NCBI RefSeq assembly: GCF_000380565.1
Contig: NZ_AQYJ01000025.1
Location: 124,001-188,000 of the forward strand
From: Microbulbifer variabilis ATCC 700307
GTDB taxonomy: Bacteria > Pseudomonadota > Gammaproteobacteria > Pseudomonadales > Cellvibrionaceae
Reading direction: 5' to 3'
Length of the DNA stretch: 64,000 bases
Positions 35,051 to 43,549 of this stretch are shown here, one piece after another. The notes below the pieces were generated by a model. That model was not told where the DNA came from. It did not search any database and saw nothing but the letters and a program-made list of their open reading frames with translations. Each line of letters opens with the position of its first letter. The first letter of the stretch is position 1. Position numbers and translations under genes: made by a program.

Positions 35051-36075
35051 GTATGTACACCGACTACATTATTGTTAATTATCACTCAGAGATATAAATC
35101 TGAGAGGGTTTGTGTACTTAATTTTGTCACCATTGTTAAACAGACTGACCTCTAAAACAACTAGCGGAACTGGCCGGTCTGATAAGGGGGCGTTAGCCCA
35201 ATTTTGTTGCGTACCAATTAAAGAAACTTTTACCGCTAGATATCATTACTCTCGCAACTTATCAAACTCCAATCGATACCTCACGGGTTTGTGCCCTTTC
35301 AAGAGGTCAGAAGTACTGGAACTTAAGTTGCCATAACCTCAAGGTTTTTAGTGGAAGTTCTTGAAAGCCAAGCAAAATAATTATTATTGAAAGAAATTCC
35401 TCTGCAAAATTATAACCATACCAAAATTAAAATACCGGGAAAGCAACCATTCATTTATAGCCTACATAAATAAGCTTTTAACTATTTTGAATCCACTGAT
35501 AGGAACCTGCCTCTAGAACCACCTACCTATACAAAAAGATAGAAACCACCTAGCAACCACCTCAAAATTGACCTTTTGGTCAAGCCAGGCTTTGAACGCA
35601 AACAGCAATATGTGGCAAGACTACACTCTGCTGACTACACATCCATAGTTATCCCAAACACCTTGTTTGTTACAACAAACGAAAACGGTAAGAAAGCCCT
35701 TAAGATTTTAGTTGACATATATCAACATTATGGCTTTAATGGGGCTCTACAGTACAGAAGACAGCCATGAAAATCTTGGGGTCCATCGATATAGAACGTA
35801 TTAACAAAGAGAATTCAAAAAGTCTTCGCCAAGGTTTTTAGCCATGGCAAAAAATTACTGAGCATTATTTATGTTCTCTTATTGTGAGCGGCGAAAGCCA
35901 AATCAGCCAGCCAAGTATCCGTCATTTTTTAGATACGCTATTTGTACAGTAAGAACACGTGGCCCGCACCAACACTGCACAAGAAACATGAAGGAACTCA
36001 ATATTTATACTTAAGGAAAATAACAGACATAGCAGACCAAGCCGTTTTTCGTTTACATACTATAAAGGAAGCACC
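35051..36075. other. Kilobase with decayed coding fragments
   Basis: No intact gene is recognised. A plus-strand frame at 35576-35770 (64 codons, TTG start, includes QQYVARLHSADYTSIVIPN) overlaps by ATGA a second frame starting ATG 35767. That frame stops at a TAG after 24 codons but continues in phase for about 37 more (including SGESQISQPSIRHFLDTL) to TAA. This looks like a degraded pair of genes, identity unknown. Just before it are three copies of AACCACCTA or AACCACCTC (35517, 35544, 35555) and a palindrome TTGACC-TTTT-GGTCAA (35568-35583). Confidence 0.4.
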
Positions 36076-36489
36076 GTGATACGCTTTGCACAAATAATTT
36101 CTACAATTTTTGTTTTTATCTTCACCTCTGCAGCTATAGCCTGTATATTTTTTCCCGGCTCAATTAGCGAAGCCAGTGGGTTTAATGCCGTCTCAGACTA
36201 TGGCCTGACTAATGTGCGCACACTCGGTGCTCCTCTACTTATGTTAGCTGTGGTTACGGCAATAGGAACTTTCCGCCGGGATTGGATAATTCTTGTACCA
36301 GCCTCACTTTATTTCCTCTTTAATGGGCTAACTCGTGTTCTCTCTCTTTTACAGGAGCAATACGATCCTATTATGATACGAGGGCTGATACTGACCTTTG
36401 TATTATTTTCTCTCTCTCTGGTTGTTATTTATATTTTCCGAAAATCAAAAACTAACTTAAAGCAAACCAACCAATTAGTCTCAGCATAA
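36076..36489 (+). CDS. DUF4345-like membrane protein
   Basis: The 137-residue protein has four hydrophobic segments and the pattern YGLTNVRTLGAPLLMLAVVTAIG, similar to DUF4345 proteins of unknown function. It starts with GTG and has GGAAG five bases upstream. The coding frame ends at 36489, directly at the edge of the broken esterase gene. Confidence 0.65.
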   Translation: MIRFAQIISTIFVFIFTSAAIACIFFPGSISEASGFNAVSDYGLTNVRTLGAPLLMLAVVTAIGTFRRDWIILVPASLYFLFNGLTRVLSLLQEQYDPIMIRGLILTFVLFSLSLVVIYIFRKSKTNLKQTNQLVSA

Positions 36490-36913
36490 AGGGACGGGAA
36501 CACAGAGTCCTTCAGGGGTTTTCAATGGGAGGATTTGGGGCAACGAAAATTGGTTTCAAATTTCCTGAGTATTTCTCTAAGATAATCTCCTGGGATGGCG
36601 CCATCCACAGCCGGAGTACCCTTAAGAGCACCCGCCCCAGCATCGTCGAGCAAATGTTTGTCTCTGAAACTAACTTCAACAGTCACTCCCCTGGTTCCAG
36701 GTAAGCCAGTGGTCTAAAAAACGCGAAGAAATGCCTATGGATTTAGTATTCTTTACAGGTACCATGGATGCACCTGCAAATTACACCACTAGCTTTCTGC
36801 GAGAATTGCAAAGCCTGGATATCCCTTTTCAGCACATTGAAACCAGTTGTCCCCACAGCCCTTTTAGCTTTTTTAGTGAAGACCGCATAAAAATAGCGTA
36901 TGGCAGCAAGTAA
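36490..36913 (+). pseudogene. Broken esterase/alpha-beta hydrolase gene
   Basis: In one frame the segment from about 36501 to 36704 encodes HRVLQGFSMGGFGATKIGF onward, with the nucleophile elbow GFSMGG of an EstA/esterase-D-type hydrolase, then a stop. A second frame from about 36700 to 36913 continues with the C-terminal part (MDLVFFTGTMDAPANY, then a His in SCPHSP). The N-terminal third is missing and a frameshift near 36700 separates the two parts, so this is a remnant. Its start abuts the DUF4345-like gene, which suggests a deletion joined them. Confidence 0.7.
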
Positions 36914-36975
36914 TCATGAGATACGAATATACCATCTCAATAAAAAGCTATGTGCACAAACTAAAATCGATGCAG

Positions 36976-37545
36976 TTATTCCGGCGGTAGATAAACATTC
37001 ACAGTTTGAGCAATCGATTTTGATTGCTCCTCCCCAAACAAGCAGGTGACTAGTTGAAAAGCAAACTCTATCGCAGTACCTGGAGATTGACTAGTGATTA
37101 GATTTCGATCAACCACCACTCGTTGGTCGCTAGTCTCCCTCACATATTGACTGAGTTCACGACGGAAAGTCCTATAACAAGTTGCTTTGAAATCAGTTAT
37201 TAGGCCATGTCTACCAAGTACGATTACAGGAGCGGTACAGATTGCTCCTAACCAGCGCCCAGACTCAATTTGCTTTTGGATTAGCCTCATTAGAGGCTCC
37301 GAGTCATGCATATGCTCCGCCCCCTCCTTGCCTCCCGGTAGCGCAATTAAATCCCAAGTAGTATCCAGGCATTCCTCTAGGCTGCTGGGTGCCTCAATGA
37401 CAAGGTCACGCAGGGTGGTTACACGCCTACTCGGCATAATTGATGCCACAGTCAGTTTCGCGTCAGTTCGGCTCAAAATATCGTAGATGGCAATAGCCTC
37501 GATATCTTCGTTACCATCAGCGATTGGAATCAGTATTTTTGACAC
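36976..37545 (-). CDS. DJ-1/PfpI family protein (YajL-like)
   Basis: The product (about 189 aa) has the DJ-1 nucleophile elbow GAICTAPVIVLGRHGL, with the reactive Cys (Cys108 counted from ATG 37560), and the Glu partner in ADGNEDIEA (Glu18). Proteins of this group act as redox sensors or chaperones or remove glyoxal adducts. GTG 37545 is preferred because GGGAG lies eight bases upstream and the protein then begins SKILIPIADG as in the family. ATG 37560 is the alternative. Confidence 0.88.
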   Translation of the reverse strand: MSKILIPIADGNEDIEAIAIYDILSRTDAKLTVASIMPSRRVTTLRDLVIEAPSSLEECLDTTWDLIALPGGKEGAEHMHDSEPLMRLIQKQIESGRWLGAICTAPVIVLGRHGLITDFKATCYRTFRRELSQYVRETSDQRVVVDRNLITSQSPGTAIEFAFQLVTCLFGEEQSKSIAQTVNVYLPPE

Positions 37546-37786
37546 AGTTACAGCTCCCATAAATACAGGGCTTAAGTATTTATAGACCTAACGTTTACAA
37601 TCCACACACTTGAACCAACTCTTGACCATAAGGCTACTCCCGGTTCTCCAGATGTACGCAGTGGCCTACTCTACCGATGGGAAATTGTGCCCTGGTGACA
37701 CTACTGGCTTAATGCCGCTCTGGATTCCTGTTAAGCATGCATAGTTCAGGCATAATCAAGATTTTTGATCTTTGACAGGAATGCCG

Positions 37787-38692
37787 ATGGCTGAAAGTAT
37801 CACACGCCCCCAGGGCCCATACCTCTCCGAACTGGTTCAGGGCTATTGGAGATTGGCTGACTGGGAAATGAAACCCCAGCAACGCCTTCGCTTCCTTGAA
37901 CAACACGTAGACTTGGGAATTACTACCATAGATCACGCCAACATCTATGGTGACTATGAATGTGAGCAACTCTTTGGCGAAACATTAAAACTGCAGCCGG
38001 GTATGCGAGGGCAGATTCAAATAGTGACCAAGTGCAATATCAAGTTGTGCTCAGCCAAATTCCCCCTTCGAAAGGTTAACCACTACGATACCAGCTCTAC
38101 ACACATAATAGAGTCCGTTGATAACTCCCTTTCCCTACTGGGGACAGACTACCTTGATGTTCTTCTGCTCCACCGGCCGGATGTCTTGATGAAAGCTGAA
38201 GAAGTTGCAGAAACTTTTACCAAGCTCCGAAAAGCTGGCAAGGTCCTGCATTTCGGAGTATCCAACTTTTCACCGAGCCAGTTTGCCTTGCTGCAGTCAC
38301 GGCTGGAAGTGCCATTAGTAACCAATCAGGTTGAAATAAATCCGCTTAACTTTTCCGTGGCCCATGATGGCACCCTGGATCAATTGCAAATGCTTCGGAT
38401 ACGCCCTATGGCTTGGTCCTGTCTCGCAGGGGGACGATTACTCAGTGGAGGCGATATACAGGCTCAAAGAGTGCTTAGTGAACTTGAATTACTCAAGGAA
38501 GAAATTGGTGCCAAAAGTCTCGACCAGGTGATTTACGCCTGGGTTAGACAACTGCCAGCCAACCCATTGGTTATTATCGGCTCAGGAAAAATAGCTCGCT
38601 TGAAAGCTGCTGTGGATTCACTAAAACTCGAATTATCCCGGGAACAGTGGTATCGGATATGGGTTGCATCCAAGGGACATAATGTCCCCTAG
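37787..38692 (+). CDS. Aldo/keto reductase (YdhF-like)
   Basis: The product (301 aa) is an NADPH-dependent aldo/keto reductase with the catalytic set Asp (TTIDHANIYGDYECE), Tyr in the same segment, Lys (IVTKCNIK) and His (LLLHRPD). VTNQVEINP and VIIGSGKIARLKAA, the latter binding the NADP phosphate, are also present. I chose ATG 37787 because AGGA is six bases upstream; two other starts (37772 TTG, 37781 ATG) have poor spacing. It stands alone and is convergent with the next membrane protein gene. Confidence 0.92.
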   Translation: MAESITRPQGPYLSELVQGYWRLADWEMKPQQRLRFLEQHVDLGITTIDHANIYGDYECEQLFGETLKLQPGMRGQIQIVTKCNIKLCSAKFPLRKVNHYDTSSTHIIESVDNSLSLLGTDYLDVLLLHRPDVLMKAEEVAETFTKLRKAGKVLHFGVSNFSPSQFALLQSRLEVPLVTNQVEINPLNFSVAHDGTLDQLQMLRIRPMAWSCLAGGRLLSGGDIQAQRVLSELELLKEEIGAKSLDQVIYAWVRQLPANPLVIIGSGKIARLKAAVDSLKLELSREQWYRIWVASKGHNVP

Positions 38693-38706
38693 TTAAAAAG
38701 GGGCGC

Positions 38707-39105
38707 CTAACTATCCCCTTCTCCTGCAGCACGAGACTTACGCCACTCTGAGTGTGCGGCAAGTATTGCGATGAGAATGAAAATGTTGATCGCGATCATC
38801 ACCCATGGCCGGACTGCCAACGGAAACCAACTTGCGACAAATGGTATTAGGGGTATCGAAAAACCTATGGTGGCAAGCAGGGCAAAGCAATAAAAGACAA
38901 GGAAACCCCACCCCTTGTATGCCAGTAGGCCCACAGCGCTAAAGATAGCGAGTGCCAGCAGCAGTAACCCCAAACTGGCCACGCCGGGTGATGTTCCGAA
39001 CATACTGATGCTTATGAAAAAAGACTTCCAGTGCACGATCGAAGTTAAAATAACAAGTACCCCGACTATTCGGGCCAGGTTTCTCGCCTGAGTTTTCATA
39101 ATCAC
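38707..39105 (-). CDS. Small membrane protein of unknown function
   Basis: The 132-residue protein has four hydrophobic segments (about 10-28, 42-62, 68-90 and 98-118) and a basic tail. A GTG start (39105) has GGAG five bases upstream; ATG 39099 is an alternative. I do not recognise the family. It ends 14 bases from the convergent aldo/keto reductase. Confidence 0.65.
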   Translation of the reverse strand: MIMKTQARNLARIVGVLVILTSIVHWKSFFISISMFGTSPGVASLGLLLLALAIFSAVGLLAYKGWGFLVFYCFALLATIGFSIPLIPFVASWFPLAVRPWVMIAINIFILIAILAAHSEWRKSRAAGEGDS

Positions 39106-39131
39106 TTTAACTCCACCTTGTTGTGCTTGGC

Positions 39132-39163
39132 CAGCTCCCCAGCTGACAATTGCAGGGGAGCTG
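39132..39163 (-). repeat. Stem-loop downstream of the nuclease gene
   Basis: CAGCTCCCC (39132-39140) and GGGGAGCTG (39155-39163) form a perfect 9-bp stem with a 14-base loop, between the nuclease gene and the small membrane protein. No T-tract follows on the minus strand, so it is only a possible terminator. Confidence 0.5.
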
Positions 39164-39265
39164 TATTACTAGATTATTAGCATAATCAAACAGGAACAAT
39201 CAGTTCACGATCAAAACTAAGGCAATGGGAAGTGCTGATAGCCAAGCTTTACAACATTTCAAGCA

Positions 39266-40105
39266 TTAATTGTCTGCGATGTTAATACCTCTCTCACCAA
39301 GGGCTTTATTCAACACTGCGGCCAAACGCACTCCACCTTGTTGCAGGCGCATTTCCACAGATTCCTGGCAACGCAGGAAGTACTTTTCTCCTAATTCGTA
39401 TTCACTCGTATAAGCGAGTTTGTGGGCTAACTGGTGGGATTCCCGAGCCCACTGGGCCTCTGTTGTGGATTGCCACAAGTGGCGCTGGGCTGCGCTTATC
39501 TTTTCTGTTTGCTCTTTTGCATAACTGTGCCAATCGGAAACTATCCTGGATACTAAATGTATGTCCCATAGGGCATGTAAATTGGTGTCAATACCTAAAA
39601 ACCGGACTTGGACATCATTGCCACCTTTATCTGAATACAGGCCTGTATGGAGTGGCTGATGCAGATCGCCGACAAAATGAGCGATAAACATTAAGGCTTC
39701 TGCACGCTCCTCTGATTTTCGGTTTCGATCACCCAAAATCTGCGAGAACTGCTTGATTGCCTTGAGGATGCAGCCCGCAGGCGGGCAATCCCTGGCCTCA
39801 ACATAACTGGTCCACTCTTTGGACAAATTAATGTAGTGCATTGGAGCGGCCCAGTCGTATTGTTCATTAGAGCGGATACGATCCGCCCAAGTTGCTGACT
39901 CAGCCAAGTCCGGCTCATTTGCTCTTTGCAAAAGCAGCTGAACTTCACCAGCCACCTGTGGCTCCAGGTAGTGCCAGGCAATCTCACCCACTACCCGATG
40001 CCCATCATCCCCCCAGGCAACAGCCTTATTATTCAGCCCGAGAGTACTGAGCAGGAGTAGCGCTACTCGAAAGACATTAACCAGCCCGTTCATTGGTTTT
40101 TCCAT
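39266..40105 (-). CDS. Exported S1/P1-type nuclease
   Basis: The 279-residue enzyme has a signal peptide ending just before Trp31 (NKAVAWGDDGHR). In this family the new N-terminal Trp and nearby residues bind zinc. Further zinc ligands are in ATWADRIR, PMHYINL, HFVGDLHQPLH and NDVQVRFLG-NLHALWD. It cleaves single-stranded DNA and RNA and removes 3' phosphates outside the cytoplasm. ATG 40105 is kept; ATG 40093 has a slightly better ribosome site (GGA seven bases upstream). The gene is divergent from the Oar-like TonB receptor. Confidence 0.93.
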   Translation of the reverse strand: MEKPMNGLVNVFRVALLLLSTLGLNNKAVAWGDDGHRVVGEIAWHYLEPQVAGEVQLLLQRANEPDLAESATWADRIRSNEQYDWAAPMHYINLSKEWTSYVEARDCPPAGCILKAIKQFSQILGDRNRKSEERAEALMFIAHFVGDLHQPLHTGLYSDKGGNDVQVRFLGIDTNLHALWDIHLVSRIVSDWHSYAKEQTEKISAAQRHLWQSTTEAQWARESHQLAHKLAYTSEYELGEKYFLRCQESVEMRLQQGGVRLAAVLNKALGERGINIADN

Positions 40106-40332
40106 TGCAGTATTTTGTCGCCAACTTTAATGAGAGTTTGTGACAACTTGGCATCTATAGCCAACCTCTTCCGTAATCGTTACAGAACTGCAACAAATCG
40201 TTAACCAGTCCTTAAATATCACCCGCTAAAAAGCTCACTGGCCGGGACCAGGGGAAAGTGTCTCGGGAGCCGATTACAACCAGTACTCTCAAAGCCACTT
40301 TGTTGGCTCTTTTTTAAGACCAGGACTTAGTT
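40106..40332 (+). promoter_or_regulatory. Structured leader of the Oar-like receptor gene
   Basis: The 227-base divergent region includes CCGGGA...TCTCGG pairing around 40243-40266. Close to the start codon, AGCCA-CTTTGT-TGGCT is followed by CTTTTTT (about 40292-40315), a weak terminator-like hairpin. The overlapping pairing CAAAG-CCA-CTTTG would exclude it. This may be a small attenuator; no known riboswitch class is recognised. Confidence 0.35.
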
Positions 40333-43300
40333 ATGAAACCTTCCATTTTCCGGCGCATGTGCCTATCCGCTGCAATTATCTCCGCGATTGGCACTTCACA
40401 TGTTTCCCATGCACAGGAAACAGCCGCAGCTATTCGCGGCTCTATTACTGGCAGCGGTGGCGAAGTAATAAGCGATGCGAAAGTAACGGTGATTCATACT
40501 CCGTCTAACAGCCGTCGTGTAGCGCAAGTGGGGGAGTCCGGTCAGTTTAATTTGAGTGGTCTGCGTGTTGGCGGCCCTTACACGGTGACCGTTGAATCCG
40601 GCCAAGGCAAACGGGTACTTGAGGACATTTACTTATCGGTAGGCGATACCCTGCCGCTAATGCTAACCCTGGGTTCATCCAATCTTGAGGAGGTGAGCGT
40701 GCTTGGCCAAGCTTTGAGCAGTTCACGGCTTGCAGTAGGTCCCTCTTCCCACTTCAACAGCGACGACCTGAAAAGTGCGCCTGCTGGCGGTCGTGACATC
40801 AAGGACCTGCTGCGCCTAGACCCTCGTGTTTATATAGACGAGGCCAACGCAGATTCAGTCCAATGCGCCGGCGCCAACCCACGCTTCAACAGCCTGACTG
40901 TTGACGGCGTGCGTATGAATGACAATTTCGGCTTGAACAGTAATGGCTACCCAACCGAGCGCATGCCCTTCTCCTATGACGCTATCGACCAGGTGGCCGT
41001 AGAGCTCGCACCGTTTGATGTACAGTACGGAGGCTTCAGCGCTTGTAACATTAATGCTGTGACCAAGTCTGGCACTAATGAATGGCACGGTTCCTTTTTC
41101 TATGACTACACCGATGATGGCTTTCGTGGGGACTCCCTGGAAGGTGAGGACATTAACGTAGCCGAGTTTGATGAGAAGCGTTACAACGCTACTCTAGGTG
41201 GCGCCATTATTGAGGACAAACTGTTCTTCTTTGCTGCTTATGAGAAGCTTGAAGGCGTAGCTACTTTTGACCGGGGGCCCGCTGGAAGCAGTGCCGCAAC
41301 TGAAGTTCAGGGCGTATCCCAAGCCCAACTGGATGAAATTGTGCGTATATCCAACGAAGTCTACGGCTACAACCCAGGTGGTCTGCCCAGCAGCCTTCCA
41401 GAAGAGGACGAGAAGCTGCTGGTTAAGTTCGACTGGAACATCTCTGAAAACCATCGCGCAGCATTTACTTACAACTACAACGATGGCTTTTCTATCGCTG
41501 AGGCCGATGGAGATCCAGATGAGCTGGAGCTGTCCAATCACTACTATGAGCGCGGCGCAGAGCTGAACGCCTATGTAGTACAGCTCTTCTCAGACTGGAG
41601 CGATATCTTCTCTACTGAAATGAAGATTGGTTATTCCGAACTGGATAACCGCCAAAATTCCCTGGGAGGTACCGATTTTGGTGAAGTACAGATCAGCACC
41701 TCCTATGACCATGACAACGATGGCAGTGATACAGATGCAACCGTTTATCTGGGTGCTGATGATTCCCGCCACGCAAATAAACTGAGCTATGACAACTTGA
41801 CCTTTAAGCTCGCCGGCAAGCTCCTTTTAGGTGAACACAACCTTACAGCTGGCTACGAGCACGAAAACTTCGATATTTACAACCTGTTCATCCAGGAGGC
41901 CGCTGGTGAATATCGCTTCAGTAGCATTGAAAATTTTGAGCAGGGCGTTGCCGACTTGATCATCTACGAGAATGCCACGGGTACCAATAATATCTTGGAT
42001 GCCGCAGCTGAATTTGCTTACAGCATCGACACTCTCTATGTGCAGGATGAATACACTTTTGCTGACGCTGACCTCACAGTTGTAGCCGGCCTGCGCTACG
42101 ATCGCTACAGTAGTGACGACAGACCTGTCGCTAATACAGATTTCGCAGCAGCCTATGGCTTTTCCAACCAACACACCATGGACGGCCTCGACCTTCTGCA
42201 ACCCCGACTGGGCTTGAGCTGGAATGTTGATGATAACCTGGAGCTACATGGTGGAATTGGCCTTTACTCTGGCGGCAATCCGAATGTATGGATTTCCAAT
42301 AATTACTCCAACAATGGCGTTATACAAATTGAAGCGAGTGATGGCAGCGGCACGCCATTATTTGATATGGACTGGGCCGGCAACGGCGCCCCAATTTTTG
42401 ATGTACCACAGTCCCTATATGATCAGGTAGCCAGTGGAGATGGCACTTTAGGTGGTGTGAATATGATGGATCCGGATTTTGAAGTTCCATCGGTTTGGAA
42501 ATATGCAATTGGCGGTAGCTATGAGTTTGAATCTGGCTATTTGCTCTCTGCCGATTACCTCTATAGTGATTATAAGGATGCAGCCATTATTCGGGACCTG
42601 TCACTGGAGCAGGTGAGTAGTACCGTCGATGGCCGTGCGGTTTACGCTAACACCAATGGTCGCAGGGGCGACTATATGCTCACCAATGTTGACGGCGATT
42701 CTGGCTACTCCAGCGTCTTCTCATTAGGACTCAGTAAATCTTTCGATTTCGGCCTGAATGTAGCAGTGGGTTACGCCTATACCGATGCTGAAGACGTAAA
42801 CCCCATGACCAGCTCTGTAGCCTACTCAAACTACACCACCATCGCCACGGTAGATGCCCAGGACCCGGGTACGGCTACTTCAAACTATGTAGTTCCGCAC
42901 CGATTCACTTTGAAGCTGGATTACGCCCAGGAGTTTTTCTCTGGGTATGAGACTCGCTTTACCCTCTTCGGTAGCGCTAACGAAGGTATGCCCTATTCCT
43001 ATACTTTCTCTGACCGTATCTTCGGTGATGGCGGAAGGGGCCGTGGGCTACTCTACGTTCCAACAGGCATGGGCGATGCGAATGTTGTCTTTGGGGATGA
43101 CTTCGATACAGAGGCATTCTTCGCCTGGGTCGACTCTGAAGACCTGGACAGCGGTACTATGGAGCGCAACTCCCTCAGCAGCGATTGGTGGACTAAGTTC
43201 GATCTGCGTATTGACCAGGAGTTGCCGGGCTGGCGCGCTGACAACCGACTCAATGCTTTCTTTGTTATCGAGAACCTGGGCAACTTACTGAACGATGATT

Positions 43301-43470
43301 GGGGAGTAATGTACGAGGGTGCCTTCCCCCGCTTCCAAGCTGCCGTTGATGCCAGCATAGATGATCAGGGGCGTTTTGTTTTCAATGAATTCAATGATCC
43401 TGCTGGCCAAACCCGAGTCGCCGACGCCTCGCTGTGGAGTGCACGCATGGGAATTCGCTACGAATTCTAA
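40333..43470 (+). CDS. TonB-dependent receptor with carboxypeptidase-regulatory-like N-domain (Oar-like)
   Basis: The 1045-residue outer membrane protein has a signal peptide (1-27, ending HAQE), a CarboxypepD_reg-like beta-sandwich (about 30-105, IRGSITGSGGEVISDAKVTV), a plug domain (with GRDIKDLLRLDPRVYI and FNSLTVDGVRMNDNFGLNSNG) and a barrel ending in RYEF. Such receptors, related to Oar, import large ligands or act in protease and adhesin traffic. It is divergent from the S1/P1 nuclease gene and has a strong terminator. Length is normal for the group. Confidence 0.93.
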   Translation: MKPSIFRRMCLSAAIISAIGTSHVSHAQETAAAIRGSITGSGGEVISDAKVTVIHTPSNSRRVAQVGESGQFNLSGLRVGGPYTVTVESGQGKRVLEDIYLSVGDTLPLMLTLGSSNLEEVSVLGQALSSSRLAVGPSSHFNSDDLKSAPAGGRDIKDLLRLDPRVYIDEANADSVQCAGANPRFNSLTVDGVRMNDNFGLNSNGYPTERMPFSYDAIDQVAVELAPFDVQYGGFSACNINAVTKSGTNEWHGSFFYDYTDDGFRGDSLEGEDINVAEFDEKRYNATLGGAIIEDKLFFFAAYEKLEGVATFDRGPAGSSAATEVQGVSQAQLDEIVRISNEVYGYNPGGLPSSLPEEDEKLLVKFDWNISENHRAAFTYNYNDGFSIAEADGDPDELELSNHYYERGAELNAYVVQLFSDWSDIFSTEMKIGYSELDNRQNSLGGTDFGEVQISTSYDHDNDGSDTDATVYLGADDSRHANKLSYDNLTFKLAGKLLLGEHNLTAGYEHENFDIYNLFIQEAAGEYRFSSIENFEQGVADLIIYENATGTNNILDAAAEFAYSIDTLYVQDEYTFADADLTVVAGLRYDRYSSDDRPVANTDFAAAYGFSNQHTMDGLDLLQPRLGLSWNVDDNLELHGGIGLYSGGNPNVWISNNYSNNGVIQIEASDGSGTPLFDMDWAGNGAPIFDVPQSLYDQVASGDGTLGGVNMMDPDFEVPSVWKYAIGGSYEFESGYLLSADYLYSDYKDAAIIRDLSLEQVSSTVDGRAVYANTNGRRGDYMLTNVDGDSGYSSVFSLGLSKSFDFGLNVAVGYAYTDAEDVNPMTSSVAYSNYTTIATVDAQDPGTATSNYVVPHRFTLKLDYAQEFFSGYETRFTLFGSANEGMPYSYTFSDRIFGDGGRGRGLLYVPTGMGDANVVFGDDFDTEAFFAWVDSEDLDSGTMERNSLSSDWWTKFDLRIDQELPGWRADNRLNAFFVIENLGNLLNDDWGVMYEGAFPRFQAAVDASIDDQGRFVFNEFNDPAGQTRVADASLWSARMGIRYEF

Positions 43471-43474
43471 TCAT

Positions 43475-43506
43475 AAAAAAGCCGCGGCAGTTGCCGCGGC
43501 TTTTTT
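43475..43506. terminator. Bidirectional terminator between receptor and kinase-like genes
   Basis: AAAAAAGCCGCGGCA-GT-TGCCGCGGCTTTTTT is a strong GC stem with A-tract and T-tract on the two sides, placed between two convergent genes. Confidence 0.93.
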
Positions 43507-43549
43507 ACTTCCAGCCTGCTTAACAAACCGCAGCTGGATTTTTTTAGAC

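Noticed and set aside
35517-35563. AACCACCT repeats as a CRISPR or iteron array
   Set aside because: There are only three short copies with unequal spacing (27 and 11 bases) and no replication or cas genes nearby.
40230-40332. Riboswitch in the leader of the Oar-like receptor
   Set aside because: Some pairing and a weak terminator-like hairpin are present, but none of the conserved cores I know (cobalamin, c-di-GMP, TPP, fluoride) is visible.
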